A DNA stretch of 64,000 nt. It comes from Stenogyne calaminthoides. Lineage: Eukaryota; Streptophyta; Magnoliopsida; Lamiales; Lamiaceae. A program made the translations under genes and the position numbers. Below, piece after piece: positions 12,703 to 23,526 of the stretch. The DNA lies in contig JBBCBC010000027.1 of NCBI GenBank assembly GCA_037126765.1, positions 7,526,406 through 7,590,405 on the forward strand, written 5' to 3'. The stretch's first letter is position 1; each line of letters begins with the position of its first letter. The notes beneath the pieces were generated by a model. That model did no database searches, was not told the origin of the DNA, and worked only from the letters and a program-made list of their open reading frames with translations.

Positions 12703-13202
12703 ATGAAGATGATGGTGATTAGGTGTGGAAGCCAAGGTCCGGTCCATTGCCACTGCAATAGGGATGCCATTGTCGTCACAAGTTGGAAGGAAATGAACGT
12801 CGGACGTCGATTTTTCGGCTGCCAAAAGTATCCCGTAAGTATCTCAAACCCAACAATTGTTTATTCTCGTGGTCGATTATTGAGCTCGATATTATCTCAA
12901 ATTATTGTGCTTGAATGTGGTCGAATTGTTGACGATTGTGGTCGGTTTTAGGAGAATATGTTGTTTTGTGCTTCAGTAATTTTGGAATTAATCATTTTGT
13001 TGATTATTTGTGAATCTTCTATTGTGTAATCTACTAATATGTGGACTAATATGTTGAGGATTGTAATGTGTTGAATCTGCTTTTAGTGAATTTGATATTG
13101 TGGACTAATATGTGGTTAATTTATCTTTGAAATTTAGAGGCGTGGGGGTATTGCAAATTTTTCCAATGGATTGACACCCCACTGTGTGAGAGAGCTAGAT
13201 AA
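12703..13202 (+). CDS. Small zf-GRF zinc-finger protein inside the MULE (two exons, early stop)
   Basis: Exon 1 (12703-12834, 44 codons) encodes VHCHCNRDAIVVTSWKEMNV followed by GRRFFGCQKYP. A strong donor GTAAGT follows at 12835. Splicing to the AG at 13138-13139 continues in phase with WGYCKFFQWIDTPLCERAR, which completes the zf-GRF pattern (Cys/His ligands plus the GRRF motif). A TAA at 13200-13202 then ends the protein at about 64 residues. The same frame beyond it reads a helical segment (RKMNYQRDELENAQMIIEKL), so the stop probably cut off a coiled-coil tail. zf-GRF domains are known as nucleic-acid-binding modules. Either the MULE's own accessory gene or a captured host gene. Confidence 0.72.
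12835..13139 (+). other. Predicted intron of the zf-GRF gene
   Basis: Donor CCC|GTAAGT; acceptor ATTTAGAG|GCG. The intron is T-rich, 305 nt and phase 0. Both flanking exons join inside one zf-GRF domain, which is strong support for the junction. Confidence 0.7.
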
Positions 13203-14209
13203 ATTATTCCTGGACTGTTGAGGAAGATGAATTATCAGAGAGATGAGCTAGAAAATGCTCAAATGATTATTGAAAAGCTTGAGGAAATGGTTCTTTGTTT
13301 TTGGAGCGTGTGAATGGGAGATTGCAGAAAAAAAAAACGAAGGTCCGAAGGTTGAAAAAAAGTGGAGGGTTGAACATTGTGAAGTTGTGGCTAAAGATGC
13401 TAGTTGTGTTATGTCTGTTTTGCATTGGCAAAGGTTGGGTGCTTTCTATTTGGTGAAGGTGTGCAGAAGAACAATGGAACCATGTTGTTGGAGTGAGTGA
13501 AGGTGGTATGAGTAGTTATAATCCCTAGTGTAGAACTCATAATGTATGGGAGTAATTATAATCCCTAGTACTTATTCTCTATATTTTGTGTAGATTTTAG
13601 TATCATACTTTATGCAAATGTATGAATATTTTTTGTATCGAGATGTTAGTATCAAATTTGACCAAAATTAATCCAAAAAAATGTTGTTGTATCCGGATGT
13701 TAGTATCGAATTGTAGTTATATTTTGCTTGCAAAAAAAAAGTATCAAAATAGTATGTAAGCGGGGCATTTTACAGAAAAAAAGCGATTGTCAAAAACAGG
13801 GCATTTTTAAAAAAAAGCAATTATCAAAATAAGGCATTTTCTACAAAAGATTGGTACCAAATCAAGACAAATTATACCTGAATTTGATGAAACACATAAC
13901 AAGGCAAAAATCAAGACAAATTATAAGAACTCAATGCATTAACTTTCATAATGATTTCATTGATCAAGACGGCACATATGTGCCAAAATAACATTGTGCT
14001 CTGTTTTAACATACCAAAATAGGATAGTAAGGATGATGAGCTGAATACATTGTGCTCACAAAAAAGATGGACATAAGCATAAAAAACTAAAGTAGAGTCT
14101 GATGATGAGCTAAATATGACATTGTGCTCACAAAAACGCAAAAAGTTCCATCACAAGCTTGATCAATTGAAATCACAAAAAGCTCAAAAAGTAAACCATC
14201 AAAAGAAAG

Positions 14210-15190
14210 CTAAACTTTCTTCTTTCCTTTCTTGCCACTGTTGTCATTACTACTCCCCTGACTAGACAAATCCATAAACTTCTTCCCACCTTCATCCACA
14301 ATTATCTTCTTCAAAGTAGATGAGCTCAAAGTCTGCAAGCATAAATTGGTAAAATGGGAATCTGAATAGGGTGGAGGTACGCGAAATTGAACCCTTGGAT
14401 GCAGTGGTGGAGGTTGATTGGGTGATGGCCCTTGCATTCTCATTTGCCCCATCTGTCCAACTTGTCCCATTTGCAATTGTTCATGGGGTGTAGACTCTTG
14501 CAAAGTAGGAGGTTTGGAAGGTGCATACCATTTCACAGTTGTTATCCGGCTCTCTAGAAATGCTGCAAGGGCAGCCTCATCCTCAGCATTTCTGGACTCA
14601 TGTACACCACTCACCCCCAACATACTCATGGAAGGGCACATTATTGAGGTTTCCAGCCTTGAATTCGCCCCCAAAATATAAGGTCAAAGTGAGGTATTTG
14701 GTGTTTAGGCCTGAAAATTTACAAAAAGCAAAACACAATAAGATTTTTTTTAACAATAAACATAAAGTATGACTAATACGTCCAAAAAAGTATACTATAT
14801 TGCAAAATATGGACCACTATTGTTTCTCATCTCAAGACAATAACTATCTGCTTTTCACATCTCAAAACAGGGGCCACACGTATTAAATATACTCACCAAC
14901 AACAAAATATGTTCTCTTTACTCATCTCAAAATAGGGACACAAGTATTAAAATACAAACCCAAGCATCCGGGAACAGAAACACACCCACCAACTAAGCCT
15001 ACCACAAGCATTAAAATACACATACCCAGGTTATAGTTTCCAAACAAAAACCCGACACAAATAAACACAAACCCCACCCACCCACTAAATATGCTCTCTT
15101 TAAACTCGAATTTTTTACGAATCTAAAACGAAACTTACCATAATCTGGGTGTGGCCACTTCATCGCCCCTTTGCGACACACATACACCAT
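14210..15190 (-). pseudogene. PB1-like MULE transposase N-terminus plus unknown tail, deletion derivative
   Basis: On the minus strand, exon 1 (15139-15190) encodes MVYVCRKGAMKWPHPDY and ends at donor G|GTAAGT. The acceptor TTTTCAG at about 14711 joins in phase to GLNTKYLTLTLYFGGEFKAG and then EYVGGEW. This is the PB1-like domain often found at the start of plant MULE transposases. That frame stops at TGA 14598-14600, giving 54 residues. An overlapping frame (14210-14674, 154 aa) follows, with a GQMGQM/proline-rich middle and a basic KKGKKKV end; I do not recognise it. No DDE catalytic region is present. Most likely an internal deletion derivative. Confidence 0.6.
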
Positions 15191-15236
15191 GGTTGCGCGT
15201 CCACGGTGTAGGGTTTGATTTTGGAACGGCCGAAAG

Positions 15237-15783
15237 TGTGGAGGATTAGGGTTCTTCAATTTGGGGGTGTTAGAGTGTGATGGGGTTCTTCGATTTTTTG
15301 CTTCTGATGATTAGGGTAAAGTTTAATTTTAATTTTGGGGGTGGTGGGTTTCTATTTCGTTGCTTTGTTTTTTATTTAATTTTTTTTATTTAATTTTTTT
15401 TATTTAATTTTTTTTGTTTTATTTTATTGTATTAAGATATTTTAATATATATATTTATTTAATTTAAATTTGATTTATTTTTATTTGTAATAAATGATGT
15501 GTAATTTTATTTTTCATTTTTTTTTTTTTAATAGGTAAAAAACTGCGTAATGTCGTCTTATGCGTGTCCAAATCGATCAAGTCGGCATTTACGGCGAGAA
15601 ATTAGGGCGTGTGATACACCCCCCTAAAAAAACGCCGTTTTAGTGTAGTTTGACCGATCTTCGGCGTCTTGGGACTAAATTGGCACAAATTGAAAACATA
15701 CGGGACTAAATTGAAACAAGAGATACATACGGGACCATTTCAATAAAGGTCCAAAGTTATGAGACCAAATCGATTTAAATCCC
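15237..15783 (-). repeat. MULE right terminal inverted repeat
   Basis: Inverted partner of 12061-12597, about 547 bp. The TSD GTTGAGTAG follows at 15784-15792. Confidence 0.85.
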
Positions 15784-16290
15784 GTTGAGTAGACGTGAAT
15801 TGACATTTAAAAACAGTAGCATTCGTACAATATTACTAGATAAATATTTATTTTCTGCATATATATATAATATATTTTTTGGACCAATATTGATAATATA
15901 TCCTAATTATTTGTCCTAATAAATTTCCTTTCCTTTTTCTTCTCAATTTTTCCGGTGTAAAAGATTGCTTAGTATTTTTTAGTAAAAAATCATTTTTATT
16001 CTTCATGTCATAACTTTTAAAATTCTTTGATTATCTCTTATATCTTCGCATATATTACCATAAATTACTCTTTTCTTTACTTTTTTCATGAATTATTTCT
16101 TCTAGCATATAAGATAATAGCTCTAATTATATCTTTCGTATAATATATTACCATAAATTACTCTTTTTCATGAATTATTTCTTCTATATTTTGAAAAGCA
16201 TATAAAATATATATAAGGCGATCGAGGGTAAAAATATATGAATTTTATGTTCCTTAATTTGATATGTAAATCTGTAAAACGAAAGGGATA

Positions 16291-16310
16291 CAATATATAT
16301 ATATATATAC
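16291..16310 (+). promoter_or_regulatory. Candidate TATA region for plus-strand MIR396
   Basis: A CAATATATATATAT tract lies about 265 bp before the hairpin, followed by CT-rich leader sequence (16385-16440, 16530-16556) like that in many plant MIRNA promoters. TA repeats are common in this window, so the call is modest. Confidence 0.4.
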
Positions 16311-16564
16311 CCACAGAGAGAGCACTTGGAAATAAAGCAGCAGGTTACATGTGGGTAAAATTGGCCTTGTTTGTGAAGTGAACCCTACTTTGCTCCCTTT
16401 CTTCTTCTTTAAAGCCATGGTGACTTCTTTTCTTTTCTCACACACACAATATGTGTATCAGTGGTCCAACAATATACATACTACTTTGTTTGTATGGGCA
16501 TGCAACTAATTCTTTTATTTTCTTTTCAATTCCTCCTTCTTTCTTCTAACAAATATAAGTCTAT

Positions 16565-16682
16565 TCATGTTTTTCCACAGCTTTCTTGAACTTAATTCTT
16601 CTGCTTGAATTTTTTTATCCAAATTTATTTTCTGATCCTCAACTCTGGATTTAAGTTCAAGATAGCTGTGGGAAAACATGAT
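16565..16682 (+). ncRNA. MIR396b: MIR396 precursor hairpin (b-type mature miRNA)
   Basis: The mature miRNA on the 5' arm (16573-16593) reads TTCCACAGCTTTCTTGAACT plus a final T, which is miR396b exactly. The 3' arm (16655-16675) begins GTTCAAGATAGCTGTGGG and pairs along the whole miRNA with one mismatch and one bulged G. Flanking bases extend the stem (CATGTTTT with AAAACATG). The loop is about 60 nt. miR396 is loaded into ARGONAUTE and is known to repress GRF transcription factors that drive leaf and meristem cell proliferation. The letter b refers to the mature sequence only. Confidence 0.95.
16573..16593 (+). ncRNA. miR396b: mature miR396 (b form, 5' arm)
   Basis: A 21-nt match to the conserved plant miR396b. 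It starts with U and sits on the 5' arm, the usual layout. It differs from the a form only at the last base. Confidence 0.95.
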
Positions 16683-16722
16683 AATCTGGGCTTTTCTTCG
16701 TAGGCGAAAAGTCGAATTTCAG

Positions 16723-16861
16723 GTATGCAATAGCTAGTTTTTTTCCTACTCCTCTTTTTGACAAAATTCTGAGTTTCTGACTCTAAATTTTCTTAATTCT
16801 TGCATATAGATCTACATTCTTGATTTTCTCAGGATACGTACAGCTAGCTAGCTTCTATATC

Positions 16862-16901
<40 letters not shown>

Positions 16902-17050
16902 TATTTTTTATTTTTATTTTTTTTTGCAGCTATTTTCACATCGATAAGATTGTTCCTAGCTTCTATATCGAAAATTATATTTTTTTTGCAGCTATTTTCA
17001 CATCGAAAGATTGTTCCTAGCTTCTATATCGATTTTTTTTTTTTGGCAGG
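16723..17050 (+). other. Possible pri-miRNA intron with repeated acceptor-like segments
   Basis: CAG|GTATGC at 16720-16728 resembles a 5' splice site 40 bp after the hairpin. Downstream, a segment containing CTAGCTTCTATATCG is repeated three times (about 16851, 16957, 17018). Each copy is followed by a T-rich run, and GCAG or GGCAG comes at about 16926, 16988 and 17046. These look like tandemly copied 3' splice acceptors. No cDNA evidence is available here. Confidence 0.4.
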
Positions 17051-19309
17051 TATAATTAAGATTGTTCAATAATGTAATTTTCATGGTGTTAAACCGTCAC
17101 ACCATTTTTTAAAATTATACAGTTCAGACAATAAATTTTCGTAATTCAGCTCTTGCACGATCCTACATTCTGATTTCCTCAAAGACTATTTAATTACCCT
17201 GGAAATTAAATTACTATTAGCTAGTGTTAGAAATTTGTCATTATAAGTCGGGACTAGCTAAAAATAGTATGATGATTTCTGAAATTCAATTATTTTTGGA
17301 AAATATTACTGAGTATTTTAGAAAAAGTCAGAGAGGTGAAAACTGAGGTTTTGCAGAGGAAGATTCGCTGGCTTTTTGTTATCAATAATTGATACTTCTC
17401 AATTCATCTTGTTTGCGCTTTTGTTTTTTGCCCTCTCTCATTTTTCATACATTTCTGTGAAAAAAGGTTGGATTTTTTGTCACCTACTGCAAAAGGTTAT
17501 TTAATAATATTAAGCAATTATACCACACTAGTACTCGCACTCAATTTATTTTTTAAAAAAAGGTACAGATATATATTAATACACACTGAAACTCATGTGT
17601 CTATGACAATTAAGCTGTTAATGCTTATTACCTTAATTTTCAATACACTGCAACTAATCAATTATGAACCCCTTATGCATACAACAATCATCATAGATTT
17701 GCATAAAACTTGAAGAAGCAGAGATTATTTTTTATGATTTTTAAGAAAAATTTTAGGAGTTTGTATATTGGTTAATTATATGAGTAACACGATGCAACTG
17801 GTGTACAATTAATACCGTTCAATCGCAGTAATATTATTTAGTAAAAACTACTAATACTGACCAAAGTATATAATACTACAATTTAATGAAAAGAAGAAAT
17901 AATGTTCACTGAAACAGCCAAGTGAAAATAACTAATATTGTTCAAAAAAATACATCAATTGCACGGTGCAATTGGTGTGGAATTTGCCTAGTTAAACATA
18001 AGTATTTGTATGAAGTTGAGTGATGCAATTACTTGCTGAGAAACCTGATATTTGCCCCATATATATCAAATTCATCGTATATCTGTAATTAAGTGAGTTC
18101 TAACTGAAAAATATTTCTGATTTCATATGCCAATTCATTGAAATATAATGCTACATGAACTTATGACCACAAGTATTAATTGAAGATAAAAACTCGTATG
18201 AGACGGTCTCATGCATAAAACGGGATACAATCTAATACAATTCAATACTCACCATTTCCGTTAATACCCAATTAATTGCTTCGTCTCGTCGTGAGACAGT
18301 CTTATGAGTGTCCTCTTATTTGATTTATATATGCTCCTTATTATGATGAAGTATTATATTATTCTGTTATGACAATTTAGTACCAACTCTTTATTTATGT
18401 ATGTATAATTTCCATGCAACTGAAGCAGATGTTCCACTCATGAGCAGACAAAGAGGCATGATTAACATTTTGTGAAAGTTCAAAAAGGTTGTAATAATGG
18501 TTATTCAGATATCAATACAATTGATATATAATTTTTTGGTCAATTTTAAATTAATTTGAAGTTGTTTTTGGAGGGATTAATTGGACCACTAGGCTTTCAA
18601 ATTTCAATGTCTTAGGCTTGATGCCATAGGCCCATAGTACTAGTTAGTATAAATAATATAAAACAGAACTAAATGATTTTTCTGATTTCTTTTTTGGCAT
18701 TAAATAGTATTCACAGAAAGACTGTGTAACAGCTTGTCTGTTGGTCCTAGATTAAAAATGGCATGCCAAACCAATACTTCCAGTTTGGTATCAATTAGAA
18801 ATTAATTTAAAAACCATAAGTTGGTATGTATGTGTGTGTATTTAACTGAAGTATTCAATATCGACCTCATTGGTCCATTATTTCATTAAATGGGTCGAAG
18901 CGGAAGCTAGGTCTAGCTACGATTGTGAAAGAAAAATGTTCGATTTTTGTGTGGAAGAACATTATTTGTCGTTTTGGAATCCCTAAAAACCCTACCGGAA
19001 ATGGAAATTAGTTCGATAACGAGTTTGATATGCATTCACAATTTTCGGAGCGCATAGTATGCCATCAAATTAAGTAATTTAAAAAAAAAAAAGTGCCATA
19101 AAAAGTTCAAATAATGATATCTTGGTAAGCTTGAGTACCCAAATATTTAATTCCAATCCGCAATTTTGATCAAGCTAGCTGAACTTGCAGTTTATCTATG
19201 CATTAAGTTTTAGTAATTAAAGTAAAAAAAGATTAATTAACTTGGACTAAATAAGTTCATAAAACATCCACTAAATCCTATATTAAGTGAATGGAATTTT
19301 TATAATAAA
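17051..19309. other. Non-coding AT-rich DNA downstream of MIR396
   Basis: No gene is seen. It includes one small inverted-repeat MITE candidate (18190-18312). Open frames here are short and lack recognisable domains. Confidence 0.5.
18190..18312. mobile_element. Small MITE-like inverted repeat
   Basis: The left end ACTCGTATGAGACGGTCTCA pairs with the inverted right end GTGAGACAGTCTTATGAGT. It is about 120 bp with no coding. The TGAGACGGTCTCA core is itself a palindrome. No clear TSD, so the family is not assigned. Confidence 0.5.
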
Positions 19310-19341
19310 CTAGTAATTCTCCCGTGCGATATATGCACAGG
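19310..19341 (-). mobile_element. Candidate Helitron 3' terminus
   Basis: Read on the minus strand, a short GC hairpin (CCTGTGC, loop, GCACGGG) is followed by GAGAATTA and then CTAG, with host T next. Plant Helitrons end with such a hairpin about 10 bp before CTRR and insert between A and T. The 5' TC end, which would lie at a higher coordinate, was not found. Confidence 0.4.
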
Positions 19342-22300
19342 TAATATTATTAATTTTAATGTAAGATCACGTAATGTTAGACACAAATTATAATATATGT
19401 TCAATTCCCCCCTCATTGAATTCTCCCATCCGAGTTTTAGTTATTTGTTGGACCCCTCATTGAATTTTCCTAGCTCCGCCCCTGCACTTTGGAGATTGTA
19501 AAAACAACCTATATGAATGAGATTTGATTATATTAAATCCTTGAGATACACTTGCGGGCAAGGTCTCATGGTGATGCAGATCAAAATTTAAGTATGATAT
19601 TTTAACACTTTAATTGAAGAGAATATTGATTTGTGCTAATTGCATCATATCTCATACATGAGAACGCTTCATACTAATTTTTGCCTAAATCCTTGTTCCA
19701 ACACTTAACTCCAAAACTTCATTTTTCCCAAAGAGTCAAAAGTTGACTCCATCAAACTTCATGTTGCACTTGATTACTTGACTAAATTTGACCAGGCAAA
19801 ATTGGGCGAGTCAGCTGCATTAAAAATGTGATTTATTGCTTCAAGTTTCAATATCGCCCAAATGTCGTCTCATCACCTCATATTCTGGACTTTCACAATT
19901 TTCTATGTAGTTAATCATAACCATTTAATTTTTATTTTTTCAGAGAATGTTATATTGTAATTCATGTATATCTAAAATTTGGATCGACGCCAGCAATAGT
20001 ATCCCAACACTTCTGATGTTCAAGTTATTGTTCCACATTATAATTTGTCTACAACAAATTAAACATAAAATTCCAACAATTAGGTGTTGATACAAACCAA
20101 ATATTTTCCATTATTAGAAATTCTGATTCAATTCTCAACTTGTTTACATTTTTTGATTCAAAAGCTCAAATTCAATATAGTGTAAGTTTTTGCATTGCTT
20201 AATTGGTAAATGGTAAGTAATTAACTTGATTTCATCTCTATTTGAATTTCTATTTTTCATTAAATGACACTTCCGTACAAGGGATGTACGGAAGCTTAAG
20301 TCTCGTCGCCATAATTTATCCATGTACCGTATTAATCAACTTACAATACATTCGTAATAAATTCGAAAAAAACCCTTATGTATAGTCCATAAAATAAACT
20401 TTGCGGTACAATCAATTATCATGTTTAATTACATACTTAGTTCAGGTATGTTTTCAAACTTGATCTGCAAAACAACTTCTAGATCACATTTTTTTCAAAA
20501 GCTCATTTTTTAGAAAAGTGATTTGAATAAATATATTGTCTCGTCACCATAATTCAGCCTCGTATCCTATTAATCAACTTACAATACATTCGTAATTAAT
20601 TCAAAAAAAACCCTTATGTATAACCCATAAAAGAAACTTTGTAGTACAATCAATCGATTCCTTTTGTCATGCCTAATTACATCCTCAGTTTAGGATTCGG
20701 TGTGTGTTTTCAAACTTTACAAAAACAACTTCTAACTAGATCACATTCTTTTCAAAAGCTCGGTTTTGTGAAAAGTGATTTTGAAAGCTGTTTTTACTCA
20801 CGTAGACTTTACAAACACGAGAATTCATCGAATGGTACAGATATGTAGAGCATTTGATGCAACATCCCATCAATAAGTTTGAGTGTTATAAGAACTACAA
20901 AATAAGATGGTACAAATGAAGGCATTAGTGCTAAAAAGATCCGTAAAGAGGGGGAAGAAAAAGCCAACAATAATTCCGTCCCAGCGTGTTTGGAACGGTA
21001 CATTACAGTGACACTCACGTTCTAATGCCATCTTACTCACATGTGAACCAAATAATCATCATCAAATCTTTAACATATGTATGATGTGATGCTAGTGGTG
21101 GACCATCAATCACATTTCAAAAAAGGATAACTAAAAAAAAGGTTAAACAGTTGTTTTAAATAGTACTCATTTTGGAAAGTGGAATCAGACTATCTCACGT
21201 AAGTTTTTGTCAAAACTATTACGTTCGTATATATATACATGAAAAGTTCGAGTCAAAAATAGGTAAAACTTGTTAACAGTATGAAATTGATATTTCACAT
21301 AGAAGTTTGTAAAAATTCACGGCTTTTGAAGTAAATAATGTGGTTTCAACATTCATCATCTGCTAATTTCAGTACAAACGTTACAAATAATCAAGAAATA
21401 TCAGGGAATTACAGAAAATCAAATTAATAATTGCTGTGAAATTAAAACAACGCATGAAGTATAAATTAAAGCCAATAAAAATTGCAAAATCTACAGAAAA
21501 ATAACAGCTTGGACCATTTGTTGTTGCATCAGGGCTTTCATTAAATTTCTAAATAATGTTGTTACAATAATGATGAACGCATCAAAAATTGCGGGACTGT
21601 CCAAATATATGTAAATGTCAATTAATATAGTCGTATTCCAGAGTGGCATTTAATATGAATAAATCCACTGGTAAATTAATTGTTTAGATATGAAATAAAT
21701 TAATGTTGGATTAAATTTCTCATCTAAAGAGTGGGCAGGGAACATTAAGATCGGATCCATAGAAAGACAGCCTTAACAAGACAAAACAGCATTTTTGTTT
21801 TTCGTATTGCAAATGATTCTTTTTACAATTGTTAAGGGTAAAAAACCCTAGTTTTCCTAAATTTATCTCTGTTTTTGTTTTTCCTATGTAAATATTTTTT
21901 TTATTATTGTACACCGAAATCAGAAAAGGCAAGAAAAAAGTAGTTGCTCGGATTCTCATAACTTTTAACCCTAATTTCATAGATTAAATATTTTTTTGTG
22001 TTAAAAAAACATGCTATACTTGATCTAATTTCATAGATTATATAATTTTGTGTTGGAAAGCATGCTTCACTTGATCTGTATGAGTGGATTTATGGGGTGG
22101 TTGAATACAAAAATTGAGAGCAAATGTGGTCCAGGAAGCATGTATGTGTAGCCAAAAAATTATTGAAAATTTATGTATGTGTAGCTGAACTTCAATTTGT
22201 AAGAAAAAAATAAGCCTGCAGCAACAACTTAAATTTAATTAAAACCTACACCAATTATGGTTTTGAATTGAAGTACAGCCTGTACAAAAATTTGAAATGG

Positions 22301-22899
22301 CTGAATTATTGTTCCTAACTAGTAAATCATAGCAGATCTCTTAACAAAAATGAATAGATCTAAACAATTGGTAAAATTAAATAAAAATAAAATTATAGAT
22401 CCTAATATTTACTCTTTCAAAAAATCATCCGATCTTAAAACAAGACAGAAGATTTAATTGATCAGGAACACAATAAAAAGGTGGAAATTACATAGGAGTA
22501 AATATCAACTCCCACAAATCCAATGATCAAATGAAACGTAATTTCACTAACAAACCAAATTTTTCATATCCATTTCTCAATAAAAAAAAAACACTAAAAT
22601 AAAAAATACTCTGGTGTTTTCATTAAAACCAAGTGATTTCAAAAGGACAAGAAATAAAAAAATTAAATTAAATTAAAAAACAAAATAAAACACTAAAATT
22701 AAAAATCCTCTGCTGTTTCCATTAGAACAAAGTGAACTTCAAAAGGGGCATAGCCAGATCTGGTTAGCCAACAATTAAATAATCACTTTGTTATTAATAA
22801 AAAAAGATCTAATTAATTAACAGCACAAGTAATAACATACCAAATCTGTGAAAATTGAGCAAATCTGCAGCAAGAGTGAATTACATATGGTTGGCCCTG
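19342..22899. other. Non-coding AT-rich DNA between the two MIR396 genes
   Basis: No protein gene is seen. Apart from a ~240-bp tandem duplication (20301-20785), nothing recognisable is present. A Helitron body could begin at its left edge. Confidence 0.5.
20301..20785. repeat. ~240-bp degenerate tandem duplication
   Basis: Copies at about 20301-20527 and 20541-20785 share TATTAATCAACTTACAATACATTCGTAAT (a 29-bp block beginning near 20330 and 20568), AACCCTTATGTATA, and CAAAAGCTC near the ends. Divergence is clearly higher than in the 11651 duplication, so it is older. Confidence 0.85.
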
Positions 22900-23003
22900 A
22901 TCCTATCTTCCCACAGTTTTCTTGAACTAACTAACTTGTGTGTGCCTGCGGTTGCAAGGTATACAGTGATGTGCAGTTCAAGAAAGCTGTGGAAGAATAG
23001 AAA
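22900..23003 (-). ncRNA. MIR396a: MIR396 precursor hairpin (a-type mature miRNA)
   Basis: On the minus strand the 5' arm (22974-22994) reads TTCCACAGCTTTCTTGAACT plus a final G, which is miR396a exactly. The 3' arm (22907-22927) begins GTTCAAGAAAACTGTGGGAA and pairs almost fully, with one G:U-type difference and one bulge. The loop is about 46 nt. It lies 6.3 kb from the plus-strand MIR396 and points toward it, so the two genes are convergent. Known role: repression of GRF growth regulators. Confidence 0.95.
22974..22994 (-). ncRNA. miR396a: mature miR396 (a form, 5' arm)
   Basis: A 21-nt exact match to conserved plant miR396a, with the star strand at 22907-22927 giving the 2-nt-overhang register. 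Confidence 0.95.
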
Positions 23004-23065
23004 ATGGGCCATTTCTAGAAACATCCTCTGCCTGCAACCCTAAATGAAAATAGGGTTTTCTTTCT

Positions 23066-23146
23066 AGCTATGGAAAATGAGAAAGAGAGAGAGAATGAAA
23101 ATGAGAAAGTTGTAGGTTTAAAGGGAGGAAAGGGTCTTATTTATAG
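23066..23146 (-). promoter_or_regulatory. Core promoter and CT-rich leader of minus-strand MIR396
   Basis: CTATAAATAAG (minus strand of 23136-23146) is a good TATA box. About 30 bp further along the transcript begins a CT-rich stretch (minus strand of 23066-23112, containing CTCTCTCTCTTTCTC), and the hairpin follows about 60 bp later. This arrangement is common for plant MIRNA genes. Confidence 0.6.
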
Positions 23147-23526
23147 GAGAAATTGGCAAGTCTTTTCCGCCAATCCCGAGAAGAATATTGTCCTATTCAA
23201 AACCTGACTACCTTTCTTTTCCTATAATATATGCATATACCCATAATATAATATTCTAATACATGTATTCATGGTAAGCAACTCAATGTTGGCTCTTGGC
23301 TTCTTGATATAAAATTCATTATAAAAAAATGTGTGAAACCAAATTTACAGTGTGATGTATTTTTTAATATTATTTTTATACATAAAAATTATTATTATTT
23401 AAAATATAAAATATTTTTTAAATTGTAATTTATTTTTAAATAGTGATAGATTTTATATAGAGATTTGATTCGCATAAGTGTTGCTCATTATTAAATTACT
23501 TATATATTACCAAAAATTGAATATCG

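Larger units (their letters stand above)
12061..15783. mobile_element. Non-autonomous Mutator-like element (MULE) with ~540-bp TIRs
   Basis: The left end AGGGATTTAAATCGATTTGG pairs with the inverted right end CGATTTAAATCCC. Homology between the arms continues inward to about 12597 on the left and about 15237 on the right (both read CCCTAATCCTCCAC at the inner edge). The element is flanked by identical 9-bp copies of GTTGAGTAG (12052-12060 and 15784-15792), a Mutator hallmark. It is 3723 bp long with no complete transposase, but carries two short genes running inward from each TIR (12703 plus, 15190 minus), reminiscent of the convergent two-gene layout of maize MuDR. Confidence 0.92.

Noticed and set aside
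22855..23043. 62-codon plus-strand frame
   Set aside because: It runs antisense through the MIR396 hairpin.
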